Shown here: in pieces, positions 1 through 7,425 of the stretch
How positions within the stretch are numbered: the first letter of the stretch is position 1
Layout of the letters: the number at the start of each line of letters is the position of its first letter
Source: Comamonadaceae bacterium
GTDB lineage: Bacteria > Pseudomonadota > Gammaproteobacteria > Burkholderiales > Burkholderiaceae_C
Reading direction: 5' to 3'
Assembly (NCBI GenBank): GCA_947508145.1
Contig: CANNRV010000003.1
Location: forward strand, 1 to 33,332
Length of the DNA stretch: 33,332 bases
Notes under the pieces: model-generated
The model's database searches: none
Told to the model about the DNA's origin: nothing
Seen by the model: the letters and a program-made list of their open reading frames with translations, nothing else
Translations under genes and position numbers: made by a program

Positions 1-231
1 AACATCGGCGCTTTGTCTGGCGCTAAGGTGTCGCCGGATGGCCGTGTGGTGTCTGAGCAGGAATGGAGTGCCAAGGTAGGCGAGTGGTTGCCCACAGCGG
101 AAGACCGTGCGTTTGTGCAAAGCCTGATGGGCCGTGTGGTGGAGCCGGGCAAGTTCGCTAACTGGATTGCGCCGCCTGCGATGGGTATCAATCGTCAGCC
201 GGTGGACTTTGAGTATGTGCGGTTCAACTGA
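1..231 (+). CDS. boxB: Benzoyl-CoA 2,3-epoxidase subunit B (BoxB), C-terminal fragment, 5' end outside window
   Basis: C-terminal peptide ...FANWIAPPAMGINRQPVDFEYVRFN resembles BoxB C-termini; boxA lies downstream on the same strand. Confidence 0.85.
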   Translation, partial: NIGALSGAKVSPDGRVVSEQEWSAKVGEWLPTAEDRAFVQSLMGRVVEPGKFANWIAPPAMGINRQPVDFEYVRFN

Positions 232-271
232 TTGCAGCTTTTGTATTTGAACCAGTTGATGCACTGAACCC

Positions 272-935
272 GCGCGTCGGCAGCGACAGGCGGGGTTCCT
301 CATACAGCGAGCTGAAATCGTCACCCCGCCTGCCTCTGCCACCGCGCTGCGAAAGGCGTCAGTCGGTTTGTGTGGTGAAAGATTGCTAAGCCGGTGTGGC
401 GGTGATGATGTTGGTTGGTTCAAGTTGCAGATGATTGCTGAATCCGCGCGTCGGCAGCGACAGGCGGGGTTCCTCATACAGCGAGCTGAAATCGTCACCC
501 TGCCTGCCGCTTCCACCGCGCTGTGAAAGGCATCAGTTGGTTTGTGTGGTGAAAGATTGCTGAACTCGCGTGGCGGTGGTGATGTTGGTTGGTTCGGGTT
601 GTGAAAGATTGCTGAACCCGCGCGTCGGCAGCGACAGGCGGGGTTCCTCATACAGCGAGCTGAAATCGTCACCCTGCCTGCCGCTTCCACCGCGCTGCGA
701 AAGGCGGGGTTCCTCATACAGCGAGCTGAAATCGTCACCCTGCCTGCCGCTTCCACCGCGCTGCGAAAGGCATCAGTTGGTTTGTGTGGTGAAAGATTGC
801 TAAGCCGCTGTGGCGGTGGTGATGTCGGACGGTTCAAGTTGCACATGATTGTTGAACCCGCACGTCGGCAGCGACAGGCGGGGTTCCTCATACAGCGAGC
901 TGAAATCGTCACCCCGCCTGCCGCTTCCACCGCGC
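272..935. repeat. Array of imperfect-palindrome (hairpin) repeats: copies at 272-347, 446-521, 620-695, a truncated copy at 702-761, and 860-935
   Basis: Copy starts are spaced 174, 174 and 240 (174+66) bp apart. Each full copy has 24-nt arms (about 20 of 24 paired) around a 28-nt loop TTCCTCATACAGCGAGCTGAAATCGTCA. A 66-bp direct tandem duplication (636-701 / 702-767) makes the truncated copy. Confidence 0.9.
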
Positions 936-1040
936 TGCGATTCACATTGTTTTAGCTCGTAGTTTCAAGGATAGAAAATGCACTTCGAGTTGGCTTCAAG
1001 TACATCTGTGTCGCGCAAAGTCATTTCCTTCGCAGAGGAC

Positions 1041-1104
1041 ATGCAGGCCGGGGTCGGGTGACGATTTCAAGCTTGCGCATGAGGAACCCGGCCCCGGTCT
1101 GCGT
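1041..1104. repeat. Inverted-orientation hairpin sharing the loop of the 272-935 repeats but with a different stem
   Basis: Arms atgcaggccggggtcggg / cccggccccggtctgcgt pair over 18 positions (3 G-T wobbles). The 28-nt loop on the minus strand is TTCCTCATGCGCAAGCTTGAAATCGTCA. Confidence 0.85.
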
Positions 1105-1190
1105 GGCCTAGGGCTCAGCAAAGATCAGAAGACCAAATCAAGAGACCAATTGCAGCCACAATCGCAACAACACGAACACAAAACCAAGCC

Positions 1191-2459
1191 ATGAGCACAG
1201 ACACCGCCGAACTGCTACAGCAACACGTGATTGACCCCGAGGTGTGCATACGCTGCAACACCTGCGAAGCCACTTGCCCCGTGGGTGCGGTCACGCACGA
1301 CAGCCGCAACTACGTGGTCGACCCGGACAAATGCAACCACTGCATGGCTTGCGTGCCGCCGTGCCCCACGGGTTCGATTGACCATTGGTTGCCAGTGTTG
1401 CGCAGCAAAGCGTATTCATTGGCAGAACAACTGTCCTGGGACGAACTGCCGGCCGCGCAAGCGGTGGATGCATTGCAAGCCACTTCGCAAGTGTCGGGCA
1501 GCACGGCGTTTGAAACATTGGCCACATCCGTGCCAACCACCAGTTCTGCTGCGCCCGCGCTCAACACCGCAGCCATGGGTGCCACTGTGCCGCCATGGTC
1601 TGCCGCACATCCATACACCAATTTGCATGGCCCCAAGTCGCCGATCACCGCGACGGTGGTCGGCAATATGCAAGTGAATGAGCCCGGCACAGACAACGAA
1701 ACACACCACATCGTGCTGGACTTTGGCAGCATGCCGTTTCCGGTGCTCGAAGGTCAATCGGTGGGCATCGTGCCGCCCGGCGTGGACCCGAATGGCAAGC
1801 CGCATCATGCGCGTCAATATTCAGTGGCCAGCCCGCGCAACGGCGAGCGGCCCGGTTACAACAACTTATCACTCACCGTGAAACGCGTGGTGCAAGACCA
1901 CCATGGCCAGGCCGTGAAAGGCGTGGCATCCAACTATTTGTGTGACCTGAAAACCGGCGATAGCGTGCAAGTGATTGGCCCGTTTGGCAGCAGCTTTTTG
2001 ATGCCCAACCACCCTGGCAGCCACATCGTGATGATTTGCACCGGTACCGGCAGCGCACCCATGCGCGGCATGACCGAATGGCGCAGACGCATACAGGCCA
2101 GCGGCAAATTTGCAGGCGGCAAGCTGATGCTGTTTTTCGGCGCACGCACGCAGCAGGAGTTGCCTTACTTCGGCCCGTTGCAAAAGTTACCCAAAGACTT
2201 CATCGATATTCACTTTGCGTTTTCACGCACACCCGGTCAACCTAAGCGCTATGTGCAAGACGCGATGCGGGATGCATCCGCACAACTGGCCACTTTGCTG
2301 CAAGACCCGCAAACGCATTTTTATGTCTGCGGTTTGAAGAGCATGGAAGAGGGCGTGTTGCAGGCCATGCACGACATCGCTGTAGCTGCGGGTTTGGATT
2401 GGACTTCGATTGCAGCGGGGTTGAAGCAAGAGGGTAGGTTGCAGTTGGAGACGTATTGA
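1191..2459 (+). CDS. boxA: Benzoyl-CoA 2,3-epoxidase subunit A (ferredoxin + FAD/NAD reductase domains)
   Basis: N-terminal double 4Fe-4S motif [16 protein letters not shown]...[16 protein letters not shown] followed by a ferredoxin-NADP reductase-like domain ([22 protein letters not shown]). Confidence 0.92.
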   Translation: MSTDTAELLQQHVIDPEVCIRCNTCEATCPVGAVTHDSRNYVVDPDKCNHCMACVPPCPTGSIDHWLPVLRSKAYSLAEQLSWDELPAAQAVDALQATSQVSGSTAFETLATSVPTTSSAAPALNTAAMGATVPPWSAAHPYTNLHGPKSPITATVVGNMQVNEPGTDNETHHIVLDFGSMPFPVLEGQSVGIVPPGVDPNGKPHHARQYSVASPRNGERPGYNNLSLTVKRVVQDHHGQAVKGVASNYLCDLKTGDSVQVIGPFGSSFLMPNHPGSHIVMICTGTGSAPMRGMTEWRRRIQASGKFAGGKLMLFFGARTQQELPYFGPLQKLPKDFIDIHFAFSRTPGQPKRYVQDAMRDASAQLATLLQDPQTHFYVCGLKSMEEGVLQAMHDIAVAAGLDWTSIAAGLKQEGRLQLETY

Positions 2460-2573
2460 GGCTTAGCGGCCGGAGTGAATGGCGCACACGTCATAGGGTA
2501 GTTGTTTGATAGATACACAGCGACCAAAGGATTAATCTTTGGTTGCTGATATTCATTCCATTGAATGAAGTCG

Positions 2574-2600
2574 GTACTTATAAAGTACTTTTTAAGGTAC
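2574..2600. promoter_or_regulatory. Candidate operator: GTACTT-ATA-AAGTAC palindrome plus a third half-site AAGGTAC
   Basis: Perfect 6-bp inverted repeat with a third related half-site, immediately upstream of the toxin-remnant ATG at 2608. Confidence 0.4.
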
Positions 2601-2607
2601 ATTACAA

Positions 2608-2741
2608 ATGAGGCCGATTCAAAAGTTACCTGCTATTTTTTACTGTTCTGCATCAGGGCATGAGCCTGTTCGCGAATGGTTAAAGACGGTGAATACGCCA
2701 TCACACGTTTGAAAGAATGGAAACATGAGCAAAACAACTAA
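2608..2741 (+). pseudogene. Remnant of HigB/RelE-family (Gp49-like) toxin gene
   Basis: Frame 1 gives MRPIQKLPAIFYCSASGHEPVREWLKT(VNTPSHV*), like the N-terminus of HigB-type toxins. A shifted frame gives a plausible toxin C-terminus ...EYAITRLKEWKHEQNN* (stop 2739-2741) overlapping the antitoxin start; the middle is missing. Confidence 0.6.
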
Positions 2742-3021
2742 ATCCAACAAACACTCGGGAAGCAGCTTTGACGAATTCTTGATTGAAGAAGGTATTTATG
2801 AGTCAGTTCAAGCGCGCGCATTGAAGCGTGCATTGGCCGAGCAACTGAGTGATGCCATGCAAACCGGAAATATCAGCAAAGTGGCTATGGCGCAGCGCAT
2901 GGTGACGAGCCGATCTCAGTTAGACCGGGTACTTGACCCGGAGAATTTGTCCATTCAATTGGATACGTTGATCAAGGCGGCCAGGGCGGTGGGTAAGACA
3001 GTTGAAATTCGGTTGCGGTAA
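2725..3021 (+). CDS. XRE/HigA-type helix-turn-helix antitoxin
   Basis: 98 aa with HTH-like segment ISKVAMAQRMVTSRSQLDRVLDPENLSIQLDTLIKAARAVGKTVEIRL; follows the toxin remnant. Confidence 0.7.
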   Translation: MSKTTKSNKHSGSSFDEFLIEEGIYESVQARALKRALAEQLSDAMQTGNISKVAMAQRMVTSRSQLDRVLDPENLSIQLDTLIKAARAVGKTVEIRLR

Positions 3022-3258
3022 GCGCAAGACTAAAAATGCTCAATGCGATAATTTCCGTCGGATTCAATCAAAGCCGGATTAATAATTCAGCAGCTAAAAA
3101 AAGAATGCCCCAGGGTTTCTGCACACTCTCTGGATGGGTGAGAGGGCTTACTTCCAAGGGGCGGATGTGCTGTAAATTTTAAGAAGCACACGCTGGTTTG
3201 CATAGATCAATCGTTGCAAGCGGTTAACAGATCAGCAATCAATTGAAAGGACTTATGC

Positions 3259-3426
3259 ATGGTCTCCACTTCAAACATACCGCAGTTGGAAGATGCTCAA
3301 CAGAAAGAAACCATTAAGAAAGAACAGTCAAACCTTTGGCTTGAAGAACACGCAGACTTCGTGAAAGCCTACAACCAGACTGTGGCCCAAGAGGGTTTGC
3401 CACTGTCTGAATGGACAACATTCTGA
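3259..3426 (+). CDS. CcdA-like antitoxin (55 aa), no adjacent toxin
   Basis: ATG at 3259, TGA at 3424: MVSTSNIPQLEDAQQKETIKKEQSNLWLEEHADFVKAYNQTVAQEGLPLSEWTTF, similar to CcdA-family C-termini (W.EE...A.YN..V...G.PL..W..F). Absent from the ORF track, probably because of its length. Confidence 0.6.
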   Translation: MVSTSNIPQLEDAQQKETIKKEQSNLWLEEHADFVKAYNQTVAQEGLPLSEWTTF

Positions 3427-3434
3427 AAGTCGCG

Positions 3435-3905
3435 CTACCCAGCCACTGCCTGACACACATCCACCCACTGACCCTGTGTCACTTGCTCAAGTAATTCCAC
3501 CGATATCCTCACCGCGCTATTGACCGAGCCCGCCGCTGGCAACACCTCGTCAAAAGCTTTTAGCGATACATCCAAATAAATGGGCAGAGGCCGCGCCAAG
3601 CCGAACGGGCAAACGCCGCCCACCGGGTGGCCGGTGATGTCAGCCACCACCTCGGGTGACAACATCTTGCCTTTGCCTAAAGCGCTTTTGAATTTCAGGT
3701 TGTCTATGCGTGCGTCGCCGCGTGCTACCACCAACACATCGCGGCCATCACTCAGTTTGAATGCCAGTGTTTTAGCAATGCGCCCGGGCTCTACGCCGTG
3801 TGCGGCAGCGGCCAGCGCCACGGTGGCGGTGTTGGCCTCGGTTTCCAAAATCGGAATATCGATTTGCAGTGACTGAAAAAATGTTTGAACAGAAGACAGG
3901 CTCAT
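3435..3905 (-). CDS. YbaK/EbsC-family aminoacyl-tRNA deacylase-like protein
   Basis: GRIAKTLAFKLSDGRDVLVVARGDARIDNLKFKSAL...GHPVGGVCPFGL is characteristic of the YbaK fold. Start set at MSLSSV (3905); the ORF is open to 3941. Confidence 0.85.
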   Translation of the reverse strand: MSLSSVQTFFQSLQIDIPILETEANTATVALAAAAHGVEPGRIAKTLAFKLSDGRDVLVVARGDARIDNLKFKSALGKGKMLSPEVVADITGHPVGGVCPFGLARPLPIYLDVSLKAFDEVLPAAGSVNSAVRISVELLEQVTQGQWVDVCQAVAG

Positions 3906-3962
3906 GGTGGCAGTGTGTGTGGCGGTTAACATGATTCTCATCTATCTGTTCAAGGCCAGGCC

Positions 3963-4550
3963 ATGACCACCGACACCACACCGATAGCCAGCATCGAGCA
4001 ACGACTGGACGCGATACAAACCGTGCTGCAACGCCACGGCATGCAGCCTGCCGAATTCATCGACACGTTTGACGAACTCGCGCACGATCACTGGGTACCT
4101 GCCAATGGTGCGGGCCTGATTGCACGCGCTTGGACAGACCCGGCGTTCAAGCAATTGCTGCTGACTGATGGCATGGCCGCGATCCGCGAAGCAGGTTTGA
4201 GCATGCCGCCGCACCACCGCCATTTCGTCGTGCTTGAAAACACCGACGACATACACAATGTGATTTGTTGCACGCTGTGTTCATGCACTGCGTTCACCAT
4301 CATCGGTTTGCCGCCTGACTGGTACAAGGAACTGGCTTACCGTTCGCGCGTGGTGCGAGAGGCACGCACGGTCTTGCGTGAGATGGGTTTGGACTTGCCC
4401 GCGCAAATGCAAATACGTGTGTGGGACACGACCGCTGACACGCGCTACATGGTGATGCCGCAACGGCCTGCTGGTACAGAAGGTTTCTCGTTAGAACAAC
4501 TCACTGCCCTCATCAGCAAAGACGCGCTGATCGGCGTGGCCCGCATTTAA
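3963..4550 (+). CDS. Nitrile hydratase subunit alpha (cobalt-type metal motif)
   Basis: ICCTLCSCTAFTIIGLPPDWYK contains CTLCSC, the Thr-containing motif of Co-type nitrile hydratases (Fe-type is CSLCSC). Confidence 0.9.
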   Translation: MTTDTTPIASIEQRLDAIQTVLQRHGMQPAEFIDTFDELAHDHWVPANGAGLIARAWTDPAFKQLLLTDGMAAIREAGLSMPPHHRHFVVLENTDDIHNVICCTLCSCTAFTIIGLPPDWYKELAYRSRVVREARTVLREMGLDLPAQMQIRVWDTTADTRYMVMPQRPAGTEGFSLEQLTALISKDALIGVARI

Positions 4551-4560
4551 AGGAAGACAC

Positions 4561-5178
4561 ATGGACGGCATGCACGACTTGGGCGGCAAACAAGGTTTCG
4601 GCAAAGTGCTGCACAGCCGCGACGCGGTGGTGTTTCATGCCGACTGGGAAGTGCGGGCGAATGCCTTGTACAGCTTGGCGGTGAAAAGCGGTGTGTTCAA
4701 CATGGACGAATACCGACACGCCATCGAGCGCATGACACCACAGCATTACCTGAGCGCCAGTTATTACGAACGCTCGCTGACCAGTTTGGCGACGCTGTGT
4801 GTGGAGAAAGGCTTGGTCACGCGCGAGGAATTGGAGCAACTCGCAGGCGGTGCTTATCCGCTGGCCATGCCCCCGGCTGCGGGACGCGGCAACCACGCGG
4901 GCCGCACCGCGTTTGTGCCGGGCGACCATGTGCGTGTACGCGATAAACATGTGGCAGGCCATGTGCGCATGCCCGGTTACATACGCGGAAAACACGGTGT
5001 GGTGATCAGTCAATCTCCTGCTTATCCGTTTCCGGATGCACACGGCCACGGCATACACGCGGATGACGAGCCCACTTACGACGTGCGTTTTGAAGCCGCG
5101 CATTTGTGGCCGCAAGGCGCAGAGGATGCGCTGGTGCATGTGGCGGTGTTTGAAAGTTATTTGGAGTTGGACGTATGA
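4561..5178 (+). CDS. Nitrile hydratase subunit beta
   Basis: MDGMHDLGGKQGFG N-terminus, YYERSLTSLATLCVEKGLVTREEL, C-terminal FxxGDxVRV...PGYIRGKHGVV; follows alpha. Confidence 0.9.
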   Translation: MDGMHDLGGKQGFGKVLHSRDAVVFHADWEVRANALYSLAVKSGVFNMDEYRHAIERMTPQHYLSASYYERSLTSLATLCVEKGLVTREELEQLAGGAYPLAMPPAAGRGNHAGRTAFVPGDHVRVRDKHVAGHVRMPGYIRGKHGVVISQSPAYPFPDAHGHGIHADDEPTYDVRFEAAHLWPQGAEDALVHVAVFESYLELDV

Positions 5179-5972
5179 AAGACACAGACAGCACGCTGGC
5201 GCAGTTTGACCAGGCCGGAGCCGAGCGCTTGGAAAAAATTTACCTCACACCCGATGTCGTGCAGCAGCGCGAACAAATTTTTCAGCTGCTGGATGTCAAG
5301 CCAGGCATGCACGCTTTAGACATTGGTTGCGGCCCGGGCCTTACCTCTTTGTCGCTGGCGCAGGCCGTGGGCAACAGCGGCCATGTGGATGCGATCGATA
5401 TCGCGCCGCCTATGTTGCAGTTGGCCGCACGCCGTTGTGCCGATGCCAAGCAAGTGGCGTTTCACCAAGCCGATGTATTGCAGCTGCCGTTTGCAGATGC
5501 GACTTTTGATGTGGCGCTGGCCACGCAAGTCTACGAATACGTGGCCGATATTGATGATGCATTGAGCGAACTGTGGCGGGTGATGAAGCCCGGCGCACAG
5601 GTGCTGCTGGTGGACACGGATTGGGAGTCTTGCGTGTGGGCCTGCCGAGATGAGGCTCGCATGCGCCGCATCATGCAAGGCTGGAGCCAACATATTCCAC
5701 ACCCGCAACTGCCGCGCACTTTGATCCAACGCATGCAAGGCGCGGGTTTTGCAGATGTGCAAGCGCACACCATTCCTTTGATGAACATGAATTACAGCAC
5801 CGACACTTTCAGCGGCGGCATGATGGGTTTCATTGCGTCCTTCGTTGGAGGCTTGCCAGACTTTGGCCCGCAACTCGCAGCCGATTGGCAAGCCGATGTG
5901 CAAACCATGAAAGACGCGGGCGGTTATTTCTTCAGTTTGAACCGGTTTGTGTTTGTGGCGCGTAAGCCATAG
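5175..5972 (+). CDS. Class I SAM-dependent methyltransferase
   Basis: ALDIGCGPGLTSLSLAQAVG motif I and later methyltransferase motifs; ATGA overlap with the nitrile hydratase beta stop codon. Confidence 0.85.
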   Translation: MKDTDSTLAQFDQAGAERLEKIYLTPDVVQQREQIFQLLDVKPGMHALDIGCGPGLTSLSLAQAVGNSGHVDAIDIAPPMLQLAARRCADAKQVAFHQADVLQLPFADATFDVALATQVYEYVADIDDALSELWRVMKPGAQVLLVDTDWESCVWACRDEARMRRIMQGWSQHIPHPQLPRTLIQRMQGAGFADVQAHTIPLMNMNYSTDTFSGGMMGFIASFVGGLPDFGPQLAADWQADVQTMKDAGGYFFSLNRFVFVARKP

Positions 5973-6010
5973 GTCTAATGCCGCAGGTGTGGACTCATAG
6001 CAACTTGGCA

Positions 6011-7237
6011 TTAAGCACTGGCTTGGTTTTTCCACCGCCTGTACAACCACAACACAATCACCATATTCAAAGCATTCCACGCCACGCCATTGATAAACGC
6101 CGCGTGGTAAGAACCGCTGATATCAAAAATCTTGCCGGACAACCAACCGCCCAAGGCCATGCCCACCAGCGAGGCCATGATGATGGTGCCGGTGCTGGCC
6201 CCCACATTTGCCGCCGGAAAATGCTCGCGCACGATGATGGCGTAAGACGGCACGATGCCGCCTTGAAACAAACCGAACATGGCTGACACCAGGTACAGCG
6301 GCACCAATCCGTCAAACGGTAAGAACATCAACAGCGCAATGCCTTGCAACACCGAGCCGAGCAGCAAAGTGCGAATGCCGCCGATGCGGTCGCAAATCGC
6401 GCCGGACACCAAACGGCTGACGATGCCACAGGCCAGCATCAGCGACAACATCTCCGCGCCGCGCGCCGCGCCGAACCCTAAGTCGCTGCAGTACGCCACG
6501 ATATGCACTTGCGGCATCGCCATGGCCACACAGCAACCGACCGCCGCCAGACTCAGCAGCCATTGCGCTTGCGGCACCGACAAACCAAAGGGCCGGTCTG
6601 AGGCGACCACACCGGTGTGGCTGACTGGTGCGTGTTGCAGTTGCGGCGGGCGTTCGCGCATACGCAAAGCCAGCAGCGCCATGCCCAGGCCGCAAAACAC
6701 ACCGATGCACACATAAGTGCTGCGCCAACCGATGTGCGTCACGCCCCATTGCGCCATCGGCGGCCACAACGTACCCGCAAAATAGTTGCCGCTGGCGCAC
6801 ACCGCCACCGCAATGCCGCGACGCTTGTTCCACCATTGGCCGGTGTCGGCCAACAAGGGCGCGAAGGTGGACGCTATACCCAGCAAACCCAACAGGCCTT
6901 GCGCCAAAGCAAAACCGATGATGCCGCCCGACATGCCAGCCCAGACAAAGCCACCGGTGACACCGGCTGCACCCACCGCCAACACCCGCGCGATACCAAT
7001 GCGGTCTGCCCAACGGCCCAACCACATGCCGCCAAAGCCAAAGCCCAGCATGCACAAGGTGTAAGGGATGGAGGCATCTGCGCGGCTGATGCCGAACTCG
7101 GCTTGCACCGCAGGCAGCACCACCGACACCGCGTACATGCCGCTGTTACCCAACAGCATCAACAGCAAAGTGGTCAGCAAGCGCCAAGCGGCTTTGCGTG
7201 AATCGATGTCGGCAGGGTTGGCGTAATGCGGGTTCAT
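6011..7237 (-). CDS. MFS transporter
   Basis: About 12 hydrophobic segments and MFS loop motif GMWLGRWADRIGIARVL; start MNPHYANPAD at 7237. Confidence 0.85.
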   Translation of the reverse strand: MNPHYANPADIDSRKAAWRLLTTLLLMLLGNSGMYAVSVVLPAVQAEFGISRADASIPYTLCMLGFGFGGMWLGRWADRIGIARVLAVGAAGVTGGFVWAGMSGGIIGFALAQGLLGLLGIASTFAPLLADTGQWWNKRRGIAVAVCASGNYFAGTLWPPMAQWGVTHIGWRSTYVCIGVFCGLGMALLALRMRERPPQLQHAPVSHTGVVASDRPFGLSVPQAQWLLSLAAVGCCVAMAMPQVHIVAYCSDLGFGAARGAEMLSLMLACGIVSRLVSGAICDRIGGIRTLLLGSVLQGIALLMFLPFDGLVPLYLVSAMFGLFQGGIVPSYAIIVREHFPAANVGASTGTIIMASLVGMALGGWLSGKIFDISGSYHAAFINGVAWNALNMVIVLWLYRRWKNQASA

Positions 7238-7342
7238 GTGAGCGAGCCTAGCACGGCCATGTGGTCGCAGCATGCACATATTCGCTATGCAAATGTGTGG
7301 TGTGAAGTGCAGTGGTGAACAGGGCCAAACCTATGCGGACAT

Positions 7343-7383
7343 AAAAAAACAGGCCATGCTTGGAAGTCCAAAAATAGCCTGTT
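7343..7383 (-). terminator. Rho-independent terminator downstream of the lipoprotein gene
   Basis: Minus strand AACAGGC...TTGGACTTCCAA...GCCTGTT followed by a T run; stem 7348-7354 / 7377-7383. Confidence 0.75.
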
Positions 7384-7425
7384 GTTTGGTTGCCGGTTTT
7401 TTATGCAAGACCGGCAGAAATGCGC

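Noticed and set aside
570-803. 77-aa ORF MAVVMLVGSGCERLL...
   Set aside because: Formed by translation through the hairpin array; its internal peptide repetition just mirrors the 66-bp duplication.
272-935. Repeat array as a CRISPR
   Set aside because: Units are 174 bp, the linkers are repeated rather than unique, the repeats are long palindromes, and no cas genes are nearby.
6617-7201. 194-aa plus-strand ORF antisense to the MFS gene
   Set aside because: Shadow ORF; the MFS frame has clear membrane-protein signatures.
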